Source: an uncultured Clostridium sp.
GTDB lineage: Bacteria > Bacillota > Clostridia > TANB77 > CAG-508
Length of the DNA stretch: 17,193 nucleotides
Direction of reading: 5' to 3'
Assembly (NCBI GenBank): GCA_946496115.1
Contig: CAMMFK010000026.1
Coordinates: 1-17,193 of the forward strand
Below, piece after piece: positions 8,350-15,505 of this stretch. The translations under genes were made by a program, and so were the position numbers. The first letter of the stretch is position 1. Every line of letters starts with the position of its first letter. The notes under the pieces are model-generated. The model had not been told where the DNA came from. It saw only the letters and a list, made by a program, of their open reading frames with translations, and made no database searches.

Positions 8350-8586
8350 TTACCTATTGGTATCCGTACGAATTGACTTTCTTTTTTCATTAAATGTCTT
8401 TTGTGACTCTTTTCCTTGTGCCACTGTTACTACTTTTGTTCCTGTTATTCCTCCTAATGTTATTCCCTCTTTTATATATTCTGGTAGCAAATTACTACTA
8501 CTAGAGTTATTATTGGCTGTCAAGCATAAAACAAGAGCTTTTTTATTGGCATGACTAATCTTTTGAGAGGCGTTCTCAAGATAGCT
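8350..8586 (-). pseudogene. Start-less coding remnant resembling the repeat segment of phage tail or prepilin-type proteins
   Basis: An open frame of 78 codons runs from just after the pheT stop to the TAA at 8350-8352. It has no ATG or GTG and no ribosome binding site, so it is unlikely to be a working gene. It reads SYLENASQKISHANKKALVL, then a short Asn/Ser run encoded by AAT, AAC and AGT repeats, then LLPEYIKEGITLGGITGT. The last piece resembles a segment of the type (L)xPENIKxGVTIxGVTGT that recurs in phage tail and some surface or prepilin-like proteins of Firmicutes. That match is from memory and weak. The 8230-8591 gap otherwise holds only the terminator and the next gene's ribosome binding site. 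It could also be chance coding. Confidence 0.35.
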
Positions 8587-8591
8587 TTATT

Positions 8592-11012
8592 TTATTTTCT
8601 CAACTCTGCACCGTGCTTACTTTGTAATCCAACAATTACTTTTTCCATAACTTTGTTTACTTCTTCATCAGTCAATGTTTTATTTGCATCACCTAAAGTT
8701 ACTGAAAATGCTATACTCTTCTTTCCTTCTGGTATTCCTTTGCCTTCATATAAGTCAAATACTTTTGATTCTTGTAATAGTTTTCCACCGTTATTTTTGA
8801 TTGTTTTTAATAATTCTTGAGCTGGAACTTCTTTATTTACAAGAACTGCTATATCTTTCTTTACAACTGGAAATTTTGAAAGTTCTTTATACTTCATTTT
8901 TCCGACTTTTTTAGAAAGTAATTTATCTAGGCTAATTTCCATTACATATACTTCTTCTTTGCAAAGCTCTGGTGTAACTCTACCAATTAAGCCTACATTT
9001 TCTCCATTTACTGAAATTATAGCTGATTTTCCCGGATGTATTTCTTCAGGAAGATTTTGTTTATCTGCCACAAAACTATATCTTCCGCCATACCCTAAGT
9101 AATCAAGTAATTCTTCGCATACACCTTTTATAATATAAAAGTCTACTTGTTTTGTGTTTAATCCTAAATAATACTCTCCAGTCATCAAACAAGCTAATTT
9201 ATTTTCTTCTTTGTATTCACCACTTGCTTTTTCTTCCGAATTATTATCATTGGCCTTTACTGTTTTGTTATTAGTATCAATATAGAATGTCTTTGCTATT
9301 TCAAATAAACAAATATCTTTATTGTCTCTTGAAACATTATATTCATAAGTTTTAAGTAAAGAAGTGATTAAACTTTGTCTTAAAGCATTTCTGTCTTCTG
9401 TAAGTGGTGCTAATATTTTAATAATTCCTTTATCTTTCATTGTAAACATATTTGCTTCTTTTTTACTTACTAAACTATATGTTAATGTTTCATTCATACC
9501 AAGGTTTATCATCTTATTTCTTATTTCTCTAGTAGTTCTATCATAAGAACCTTTCTTTACAGGCATTTCTTTTAGTCTACCTTGAATATTATCTACACCA
9601 TATATACGTCCAATTTCTTCAATTAAATCTTCTTTTATTGAAATGTCTAATCTTCTTGTTGGAACATAAACTGTTAAAGTTTCTCCATTTTTTTCAACTT
9701 TAAAACCAAGCCTTTCAAATATTTCTATGATTTCTTTTTCTGTTAAACTAGAGCCTAATAATGAATTGATGTTTTCTACTGTAATTTCTATTTTTTTATC
9801 TTCCTTGCTAGTTTTATCATAAACTTCCATACCACCAACAACAGTTGCATCAGCATATTTTTCTAGTAAATTACATGACCTTTCTATTGCCATATATGTT
9901 CTATTAGGGTCTAATCCTTTTTCAAATCTATTGCTAGCTTCACTTCTTAATATTTTATTTGAGGTTCTTCTTATTTTTACACTATCAAATATTGCGGCTT
10001 CAATTATTATGTTTTTAGTGTTCTCCGTTATTTCTGTATCATATCCACCCATAACACCAGCTAAGCCTATTGCTCTTTTTCCATCTGAAATAACTATATC
10101 TTCATTGCTTAAAATTCTTTCTTGCTTATCTAATGTAGCTAGTTTTTCTCCTTCTTCTGCCATTCTAACTTCTATCATTCCTTGTAACTTATCTGCATCA
10201 TAGAAGTGTAGTGGTTGACCTGTTTCCAGCATTACATAGTTACTTATATCTACAACATTGTTTATTGGTCTTACGCCTGATGCCATAAGTTTTTCTTTCA
10301 TTTCTGGATTACTTTCATGTATTTTTACATTTTCTACTTTTTTAGCTAAAAATAATGTGCAATTATCTGTTGCAATATTTAATTTAAAATCTAATTTTCC
10401 ATTATCTTTATGGGTTAAATCGATTGGTTTTACTTTCTTATCATAAATAGCTCCAACTTCGTAAGCCATTCCTAAAACACTAAGCAAGTCACCTCTATTT
10501 GCAGTTAATTCAAAATCTATTACTCCGTCTTTCATGTGCATATATTCTATTGGGTCTCCTCCAACTGGAGCATCATTATCTAACTCATGAATTCCGGCTT
10601 TATCTTCTTCTTTTAGAAATTTACTCTCTATTCCCAATTCTGCAATTGAGCAAAGCATTCCATTAGATTCTTGACCTCTAATTGCAGATTTTTTTATTTC
10701 TCCTCCTGGAAGTTTTGCTCCTGGAAGTGCAACAATAACTTTAAGTCCTTTTCTTACATTTGGAGCTCCACAAACTATTTGCAAAGTTTCTTTTCCTGTA
10801 TTTACTTTGCATACATGTAAATGATCTGAATCTGGATGCATTTCACATTCTAAAACTTCGCCAATAACTAAGTTAGTTGCTTCTATTAGCATTCCTTCTG
10901 AATCATATTCATTGCCTACTTTTGTCATATCTTCGGCAAGTTTTTTTACATCTTCTTTTGAATTTATATCAATATCTAAATAATCTTTTAGAAAATTTGT
11001 ACTTAATTTCAT
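8592..11012 (-). CDS. pheT: Phenylalanyl-tRNA synthetase beta subunit
   Basis: The 806-residue beta subunit pairs with PheS in the alpha2-beta2 enzyme that charges tRNA-Phe in the cytoplasm. Domains in order: an N-terminal tRNA-binding OB fold (about 40-150, with HPDSDHLHVCKVN and IVCGAPNVRKG), the B3/B4 editing region (about 210-370, with MLETGQPLHFYDADKLQG and VMGGYDTEIT), B5 (about 400-475), the catalytic-like core with RIYGVDNIQG, and the C-terminal anticodon-binding FDX-ACB domain (about 712-805, starting SKFPVVKKDIAV and ending HGAELRK). The length is normal for a bacterial PheT. Start ATG with AAAGGA at 7 nt. It is separated from pheS by 222 bp filled mostly by an inverted-repeat element, an unusually long gap for this pair. 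Control is presumably by the pheS T-box. Confidence 0.98.
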   Translation of the reverse strand: MKLSTNFLKDYLDIDINSKEDVKKLAEDMTKVGNEYDSEGMLIEATNLVIGEVLECEMHPDSDHLHVCKVNTGKETLQIVCGAPNVRKGLKVIVALPGAKLPGGEIKKSAIRGQESNGMLCSIAELGIESKFLKEEDKAGIHELDNDAPVGGDPIEYMHMKDGVIDFELTANRGDLLSVLGMAYEVGAIYDKKVKPIDLTHKDNGKLDFKLNIATDNCTLFLAKKVENVKIHESNPEMKEKLMASGVRPINNVVDISNYVMLETGQPLHFYDADKLQGMIEVRMAEEGEKLATLDKQERILSNEDIVISDGKRAIGLAGVMGGYDTEITENTKNIIIEAAIFDSVKIRRTSNKILRSEASNRFEKGLDPNRTYMAIERSCNLLEKYADATVVGGMEVYDKTSKEDKKIEITVENINSLLGSSLTEKEIIEIFERLGFKVEKNGETLTVYVPTRRLDISIKEDLIEEIGRIYGVDNIQGRLKEMPVKKGSYDRTTREIRNKMINLGMNETLTYSLVSKKEANMFTMKDKGIIKILAPLTEDRNALRQSLITSLLKTYEYNVSRDNKDICLFEIAKTFYIDTNNKTVKANDNNSEEKASGEYKEENKLACLMTGEYYLGLNTKQVDFYIIKGVCEELLDYLGYGGRYSFVADKQNLPEEIHPGKSAIISVNGENVGLIGRVTPELCKEEVYVMEISLDKLLSKKVGKMKYKELSKFPVVKKDIAVLVNKEVPAQELLKTIKNNGGKLLQESKVFDLYEGKGIPEGKKSIAFSVTLGDANKTLTDEEVNKVMEKVIVGLQSKHGAELRK

Positions 11013-11051
11013 TTTTCATTCCTTTCTTACATTTATTAAATTTTATTCTTA

Positions 11052-11204
11052 GCTACAATATACATTCTGGAGCTTTTAGCACAGCGTAGCTGACAAAGGG
11101 CTCAGGTACAGTTACGTCTTTCTCTTAGAAGTGCAGTCGGAGCGTGCAAGCGTTTTCGCGTAAGCGAAACCGTGAGGCAAATGCGGAAGAATATATATTG
11201 TAGC
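11052..11204. repeat. 153-bp MITE-like element with terminal inverted repeats between pheS and pheT
   Basis: The ends are GCTACAATATACATTCT (11052-11068) and its inverted copy at 11188-11204, matching at 16 of 17 positions. By hand count the interior (11069-11187) has 62 G/C of 119, about 52%, far above the surrounding genes. It contains a strong inner hairpin at 11151-11172 (CGTTTTCGC, loop GTAA, GCGAAACCG) and a small one, CAGC-GTA-GCTG, near 11083. There is no ORF of note and no clear target-site duplication. These traits fit a small non-autonomous mobile repeat; a structured RNA within the pheS-pheT mRNA is the alternative. Other genome copies would decide. Confidence 0.65.
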
Positions 11205-11234
11205 ATATGGCTAGGTAATATTTATGTAAAGATT

Positions 11235-12272
11235 TTATTTGTCCATCCTATCAAATTGACTTAAAAATCTTACATCATTTGCATAAAGAAGCCTCATATC
11301 TGTAATTCCATATTTAAACATTGCAAGCCTATCTAAACCTGTTCCGAATGCAAATCCTGTATATTTTTCTGGGTCATAACCATTCATTTTTAATACGTTT
11401 GGATGAACCATACCAGAACCTAAAAGTTCAATCCAACCTGTATGTTTGCAAAGATTGCAACCTTTTCCACCACATTTGAAACAACTTACATCAACTTCAT
11501 AAGATGGCTCTGTAAAAGGGAAGTAACTTGGTCTAAATCTTAGTTTTGTGTCTTCTCCTAGCATATGTTTCATAAACACTTCAAGTGTTCCTTTTAAGTC
11601 TGCAAATGTTATATCTTTATCTATAACTAATCCTTCTACTTGATTGAATTGATGTGAATGTGTTGCGTCATCTTCCCTTCTATATGTTTTTCCTGGTACT
11701 ATAACTCTTATCGGAGATTTTTCTTCATTTGCCATCATTGTTCTTGCTTGAACAGCAGATGTTTGAGTTCTAAGTAAGTATTCAGTTGTTATATAGAAAC
11801 TATCTTGCATGTCTCTTGCTGGATGTCCTTTTGGTAAGTTTAGTCTTTCAAAACAATATTCATCTGTTTCAAGTTCTGGTCCAGATATTACGTCATATCC
11901 CATTGAAACAAATAAGTCTTCAACTTCTTCAATTATTCTATTTAAAGGATGTTTGCTTCCTCTTCTTGCTTTTGTAGATGGAAGAGTAACATCTATTTTT
12001 TCTGATTCAAGTTTTTTTGCAATTTCTGCTCTTTTTAACTCTTCTTCTTTAGATGATATTATTTCTTCTAATTCATCTCTAACTTTATTTACCATACTTC
12101 CTATAACTGGTCTTTCCTCTTTTGAAAGGCTTCCCATTTGCTTTAAAAGTGCTGTTAATTCGCCTTTTTTTCCTAAGTATTTTACTCTAGTTTCTTCTAG
12201 AGCTTTTAACTCTGTACATTTTTTTAATTCTTCTAACGCATTTTTTTCAATTTGTTTTACTTGTTCCTCCAT
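11235..12272 (-). CDS. pheS: Phenylalanyl-tRNA synthetase alpha subunit
   Basis: The 345-residue alpha subunit carries the catalytic site that activates phenylalanine and attaches it to tRNA-Phe. The N-terminal 90 residues are a charged coiled coil that grips tRNA. The class II core follows: SMGYDVISGPELETDEYCFE, LPKGHPARDMQDSFYI, LLRTQTSAVQAR, THSHQFNQVEGLVID (motif 2 region), FRPSYFPFTEPSYEVDV and, near the end, GFAFGTGLDRLAMFKYGI (motif 3). A Cys-rich insert (CFKCGGKGCNLCKHTGW), seen in some Gram-positive PheS proteins, is present. The open frame extends to a TTG at 12296, but the ATG at 12272-12270 is chosen because AAGGAAGG lies 5 nt upstream and the TTG is inside the terminator T-run. 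A T-box leader regulates it. Confidence 0.97.
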   Translation of the reverse strand: MEEQVKQIEKNALEELKKCTELKALEETRVKYLGKKGELTALLKQMGSLSKEERPVIGSMVNKVRDELEEIISSKEEELKRAEIAKKLESEKIDVTLPSTKARRGSKHPLNRIIEEVEDLFVSMGYDVISGPELETDEYCFERLNLPKGHPARDMQDSFYITTEYLLRTQTSAVQARTMMANEEKSPIRVIVPGKTYRREDDATHSHQFNQVEGLVIDKDITFADLKGTLEVFMKHMLGEDTKLRFRPSYFPFTEPSYEVDVSCFKCGGKGCNLCKHTGWIELLGSGMVHPNVLKMNGYDPEKYTGFAFGTGLDRLAMFKYGITDMRLLYANDVRFLSQFDRMDK

Positions 12273-12294
12273 TTTTACCTTCCTTTCCGGATAC

Positions 12295-12332
12295 AAAAAC
12301 GAACTATCCGCCCATAGGACGAATAGTTCGTT
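12295..12332 (-). terminator. T-box intrinsic terminator upstream of pheS
   Basis: In the transcript, ACGAACTATTCG pairs with CGGATAGTTCGT across a short GC-rich loop region (CCTATGGG), followed by TTTTT (12299-12295). The 5' arm shares bases with the T-box antiterminator, so the two folds are mutually exclusive. It ends transcription when tRNA-Phe is charged. Confidence 0.88.
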
Positions 12333-12538
12333 GTACCACCTAATTTTATTAATTTATATAATAAACTAACCTCTGAAGTTTTAACGGTGCAACCGCTTTT
12401 CCTACTACTATTTCAGAAAAGAATCTCAAAAGTGAAATTTCAGTAAATAACATATGGCGTTTCTCAGCTTTCCGCCTCTCTGTAATATGTTTATTATTTA
12501 CTTACTTTGCTTTTTCTTAGATTTTTATTATTTAACTA
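12295..12538 (-). promoter_or_regulatory. T-box riboswitch, phenylalanine-specific, controlling pheS-pheT
   Basis: The leader senses uncharged tRNA-Phe and then lets transcription continue into pheS. Stem I can be traced: AGTAAATAA pairs with TTATTTACT, CATAT with ATATG, and an upper GGCG/CGCC helix carries GAGAGG and AGCTGAGAA-type motifs. On the 3' side, GAAAT-TTC-A-CTTTT places UUC (12436-12434) as the specifier, followed by A and then a short helix with upstream AAAAG. A small stem III (CGGT-TGC-ACCG) lies near 12390. The T-box sequence AGGTGGTACAACG is at 12341-12329. Its UGGU would pair with an ACCA tail, so the discriminator would be A, as expected for tRNA-Phe. The antiterminator UAGG/CCUA competes with the terminator. 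Confidence 0.92.
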
Positions 12539-12545
12539 TATTTTT

Positions 12546-12574
12546 ATTGTAACACAGGTTTTAATTAAAATCAA
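12546..12574 (-). promoter_or_regulatory. Promoter of the pheS-pheT operon
   Basis: On the minus strand TTGATT (12574-12569) and TACAAT (12551-12546) are separated by exactly 17 nt. This sits just upstream of the T-box leader, with a start point expected near 12539. The spacer contains the palindrome TTTTAATTAAAA, which may be chance in such AT-rich DNA. Confidence 0.78.
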
Positions 12575-12609
12575 GAATTTTTTATTTTGAACGGTCCTAA
12601 ATTGAAAAT

Positions 12610-13233
12610 TTATTTTGCAAATTTTCCATTTTCATATTTTATTGTTACATACATTGTAACACCTGCAAATACCAACATTCCAATTGGCATTGTAATCACA
12701 TTAATAGGTAATTCAGTTATTGCATATATACTAAATAATATACCACCTGCAAATAATAATTTTACAAGTAAATTTAGTATTTCTTTTACACCTTTAAATC
12801 TAATTGAGTAATATACTACTATTAAAGCTACTGAAACTAAAACAGGTATTAAATATGGTCTTACAATGTCTCTAATTTGAACATTTGAATTATGTTGTAA
12901 TGTTAAATCTTCTTTAGTTAATTCTAAACCATATTTTTCATTTACTTTATCTGCTAAAGTTTGTAATTGTTCATCATTTACACCATACACTTTTATAAGT
13001 GCTGTTTCATCATATACTTCTACCTTTTGTACCAGGATTTTTCCGTCTGGCCATATTTCTTTAGCTATATTTTCTATGTCACTAGTATTAAATTGTTGGT
13101 CTAAATCAAATAATATAGATACTCCTTCTGCATAATTTAAATCAACATTTAAGCCTCTTATTCCTGTAAGCACTATTGCAATTATAAATATAATGACTAA
13201 AATAATGCTCATTATTTTACTTTTTTTACTCAT
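12610..13233 (-). CDS. secF: SecF-like protein translocase subunit, short form
   Basis: SecF works with SecD to help proteins leave the Sec channel on the outside of the membrane. This copy has 207 residues, against about 300 usually. Helix 1 is at 7-26; the extracytoplasmic domain follows, with LNYAEGVSILFDLD at the place of the usual DFTGG region; helices 2-4 are near 127-146, 153-173 and 177-198. The match to SecF rests on YYSIRFKG and on IGMLVFAG...IKYEN, which aligns with the IGYSxNDT...RIREN motif. The NDT Asp is Ala190 here, the HD pair in helix 3 is absent, and the protein ends after helix 4 with no helices 5-6. The 60 bp beyond the stop encode no continuation. RBS AAGGA at 8 nt. Confidence 0.83.
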   Translation of the reverse strand: MSKKSKIMSIILVIIFIIAIVLTGIRGLNVDLNYAEGVSILFDLDQQFNTSDIENIAKEIWPDGKILVQKVEVYDETALIKVYGVNDEQLQTLADKVNEKYGLELTKEDLTLQHNSNVQIRDIVRPYLIPVLVSVALIVVYYSIRFKGVKEILNLLVKLLFAGGILFSIYAITELPINVITMPIGMLVFAGVTMYVTIKYENGKFAK

Positions 13234-13264
13234 TTTATTGTTCCTTTCTGACCGAAAATGATTT

Positions 13265-14644
13265 TTATTTACTTTTAGTGTCTTTTTTAGTTTTATCTTT
13301 TTTATTGCTATTTTTTTCCTTACTACTATTACCTACACATTTTAGAAACGCTCTAGTAATTAGTAAATTATAAATTACACTCACAACAAGTCCCCAAAAT
13401 ACTATCATTCCGAAGCTAAATAATGACATCCAACTTGAGAAGCAACATACTACTGCTAAAATAAGTATTGGTACCATACTCAAACTAAACTTTGTTATAG
13501 CTTTTGTAAATGTCTTTTCTATATTATTTTGGAATCTATTCAAGATCATTATATTAAAGATATAATTTATTACAAAAACTAATGCTATAGCGAACATACC
13601 TTCTAAAGTAATAACTACGTTTGTATATCTAAGTATTAATAAGTATGTGGCAATGAATCCTACAGAACAAATTGATACTATAACACCTTTTTCTTTATAT
13701 TTTATTATTAGTAAAATTAACATCAATATTGCTATACAAACAGCTATTCCTATTAAAATATTTATTGTGTTTTGCTCTATTGGTGATGATATATATATAT
13801 TTCCTGATACAGAATATTGTATTGGCATAGCATCATTTTCTAGTATTGCTGATAAACTTTCTGCTTGATATGTAAGTATTTTAGTTTGATCGGCTGATGA
13901 GCTACTTCCTAATGATAAAGACATTACACCATTATCTATAATTTGTGAAAATGATGTTGTCATCATGCTTGTACCATCTATATATAGTCCTATTTCTGTT
14001 GTATTGTCTTCTTCAGTAGTTTCTTCTGCAATTTCATTACTAGTTTCATTCGAAGTATTTGTATTTGTTTCATTTGTAATAATATTTTGATAATCTCTAG
14101 TTATATCTCTAAATTTCCTTGAACCACTATTATTAAAATTGATATCCATGTATACTGCTGATGAATCATTATTATACGAAGAAGGAACAGCATTAACTTC
14201 TACATTTCTAATGTCGTCATTATTCATAAGTACTTCGTTATTGGCTGTATTTCTAATCTCAAATACACCTTTTTGAGTTATGTCAGATAATATATATTCT
14301 GTTTGATCATTTTCAGGTATCGTTATTTCTATTTGACCTGTCGCTTCATCACTTCTTACAGTATAGTCTTCTATTTTCATTGATTTTAATCTTGCTTTAA
14401 TTACATTTGCTGATTTAACATAGTTCTCATACTTAAGTATATCTTCTGTGTTGCTTTCATCACTTTCATCAACAGTTAATACTATTTTTCTATATCCTTT
14501 TAAGTCTGTTCCTAAAGTATAATTTGGAATTATATTTACCATTTGATTTTTGTCTTGATAAAAAATTCCAACAAATGATATTATACTAATTAAAATAATT
14601 AATAAAATAATTAATAAAATGCTTAGTTTTTTTTGAGCTTTCAT
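13265..14644 (-). CDS. secD: Protein translocase subunit SecD, divergent
   Basis: This 459-residue protein shows SecD architecture: helix 1 (7-28), LGTDLKGYRKIVLTVD (44-59, the LGLDLQGG-type start of the P1 domain), VRSDEATGQIEITIPEND (96-113), a Thr/Asn/Glu-rich insert (about 190-218), then five helices between 293 and 431. The tail is Lys-rich. The segment TLEGMFAIALVFVIN and the residues up to NRF (346-371) align without gaps to the SecD helix-4 motif TLPGIAGIVLTIGMAVDANV...ER. The Asp needed for proton coupling is Ile362; the Asn two residues later and the Arg (370) are kept. It lies 31 bp upstream of secF with AAGGA-type ribosome sites on both, so the two are clearly coexpressed. Confidence 0.88.
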   Translation of the reverse strand: MKAQKKLSILLIILLIILISIISFVGIFYQDKNQMVNIIPNYTLGTDLKGYRKIVLTVDESDESNTEDILKYENYVKSANVIKARLKSMKIEDYTVRSDEATGQIEITIPENDQTEYILSDITQKGVFEIRNTANNEVLMNNDDIRNVEVNAVPSSYNNDSSAVYMDINFNNSGSRKFRDITRDYQNIITNETNTNTSNETSNEIAEETTEEDNTTEIGLYIDGTSMMTTSFSQIIDNGVMSLSLGSSSSADQTKILTYQAESLSAILENDAMPIQYSVSGNIYISSPIEQNTINILIGIAVCIAILMLILLIIKYKEKGVIVSICSVGFIATYLLILRYTNVVITLEGMFAIALVFVINYIFNIMILNRFQNNIEKTFTKAITKFSLSMVPILILAVVCCFSSWMSLFSFGMIVFWGLVVSVIYNLLITRAFLKCVGNSSKEKNSNKKDKTKKDTKSK

Positions 14645-14725
14645 TTTTACTATATTCCTTTCTATTATTAGAAATAGCTATTTTAATTAGTATATTTTTT
14701 TGCCTAATTACTAACAGCCATCCTA

Positions 14726-15127
14726 TTATTTATGCATATTTACTCCAATTATACCACCTGTCATTCCTGCAAAAATTGAAATAACTATCATTAAAATTGC
14801 TTGTATATTCATATTAAATCCTGACACAAATATACTTGACAAAAGATAAATTGTTATCATATAAATAGCTCCCACAAAGGAACCATTTAATATCCCATTT
14901 TTGTTTAATTTTGTTGCACTAATTATGCTACCTATAAATATACTAAATGCAGATATTACTATAACAGATACTGTTATAATATTTTCTGACACATTAGTAA
15001 ATGTTAATATTATAGAAATAATTAATAGACTTATTAATGTTATAATAAAGGCTATTCCGGTTCCGATAAATATTTTTCTTATATTTCCATTACCTAATGT
15101 TTTATTAACATTTTCTATTTTTTCCAT
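14726..15127 (-). CDS. Small four-helix membrane protein, TIGR04086-like
   Basis: This 133-residue protein has four hydrophobic helices (about 19-43, 48-68, 78-100 and 108-129) with short Gly-rich loops (NGILNGSFVGAIYM, FAGMTGGIIGVNMHK). Length, helix count and position between yajC and secD fit the TIGR04086 family of clostridial membrane proteins, whose function is unknown. In many Clostridia the SCIFF peptide and its maturase genes lie near this place, as I recall; only 81 bp separate this gene from secD here, so they are not in this position. The start ATG (15127-15125) lies inside one arm of a perfect 14-bp inverted repeat. AGAGAGG (15143-15137) is the ribosome binding site. Confidence 0.75.
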   Translation of the reverse strand: MEKIENVNKTLGNGNIRKIFIGTGIAFIITLISLLIISIILTFTNVSENIITVSVIVISAFSIFIGSIISATKLNKNGILNGSFVGAIYMITIYLLSSIFVSGFNMNIQAILMIVISIFAGMTGGIIGVNMHK

Positions 15128-15175
15128 ATGTATTTACCTCTCTTTCATTATAAATATATGATAAATACATATGGA
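15123..15175 (-). promoter_or_regulatory. Hairpin covering the start codon of the small membrane protein gene
   Basis: TCCATATGTATTTA (upstream arm in the transcript, 15175-15162) and TAAATACATATGGA (15136-15123) are perfect inverted copies, 14 of 14. The loop of 25 nt ends in the Shine-Dalgarno AGAGAGG, and the ATG lies within the 3' arm. If folded, the start codon would be hidden. The pairing is seen; the regulatory role is inferred. Confidence 0.55.
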
Positions 15176-15196
15176 TTATACCTTTATATCAACTTT

Positions 15197-15481
15197 TTAT
15201 TTATTATCTATTGTTCTATCATCTAATCCCGCAACTGCCCATTTTTCTATAGATAATTTTATGTTATCTGGACGAGTATTTAAGATTATTCTATCCTCTA
15301 AAATTTCTTCTATTGTGCCAGAAAGTCCTGTATAAGTTATGACTTGGTCACCCTTTTTCAGATCATCTTGCATTTTTTTTATTTCTTTTTCTTGCTTCTT
15401 CTTTGGAAGTAAAGTTATATAATATAATGCTAATATTAGTAAAATAGTAACTATTGTTATTATAAGTTGTTTAGTTTCCAT
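15197..15481 (-). CDS. yajC: Preprotein translocase subunit YajC
   Basis: This 94-residue protein has one N-terminal helix (about 6-25), then LLPKKKQEKEIKKMQDDLKKGDQVITYTGLSGTIEEI, the classic YajC layout: PxxKKxKE, a charged linker, and GDxVxTxxGxxGxI. A small beta-rich tail follows. YajC joins SecD and SecF in an accessory complex of the Sec translocon. The start ATG has the near-perfect AGGAGGG 3-5 nt upstream. It sits between the WG-repeat protein and the TIGR04086-like gene, in the same direction as secD-secF, which agrees with the usual tgt-yajC-secD-secF order. Confidence 0.95.
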   Translation of the reverse strand: METKQLIITIVTILLILALYYITLLPKKKQEKEIKKMQDDLKKGDQVITYTGLSGTIEEILEDRIILNTRPDNIKLSIEKWAVAGLDDRTIDNK

Positions 15482-15505
15482 TTACCCTCCTAAAATCTCA
15501 TTTAC

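Noticed and set aside
11052..11204. Intrinsic terminator between pheS and pheT
   Set aside because: Neither the inner hairpin nor the terminal repeat pairing is followed by a T-run on the minus strand, and pheT needs read-through.
11809..12369. 186-codon plus-strand open frame opposite pheS and its leader
   Set aside because: It is antisense to clear PheS coding sequence and the T-box leader, has no family pattern, and arises from low stop frequency opposite a conserved gene.
12552..12568. TTTTAATTAAAA palindrome in the pheS promoter spacer as an operator
   Set aside because: A 12-bp AT-only palindrome is easily expected by chance here, and the T-box already explains regulation.
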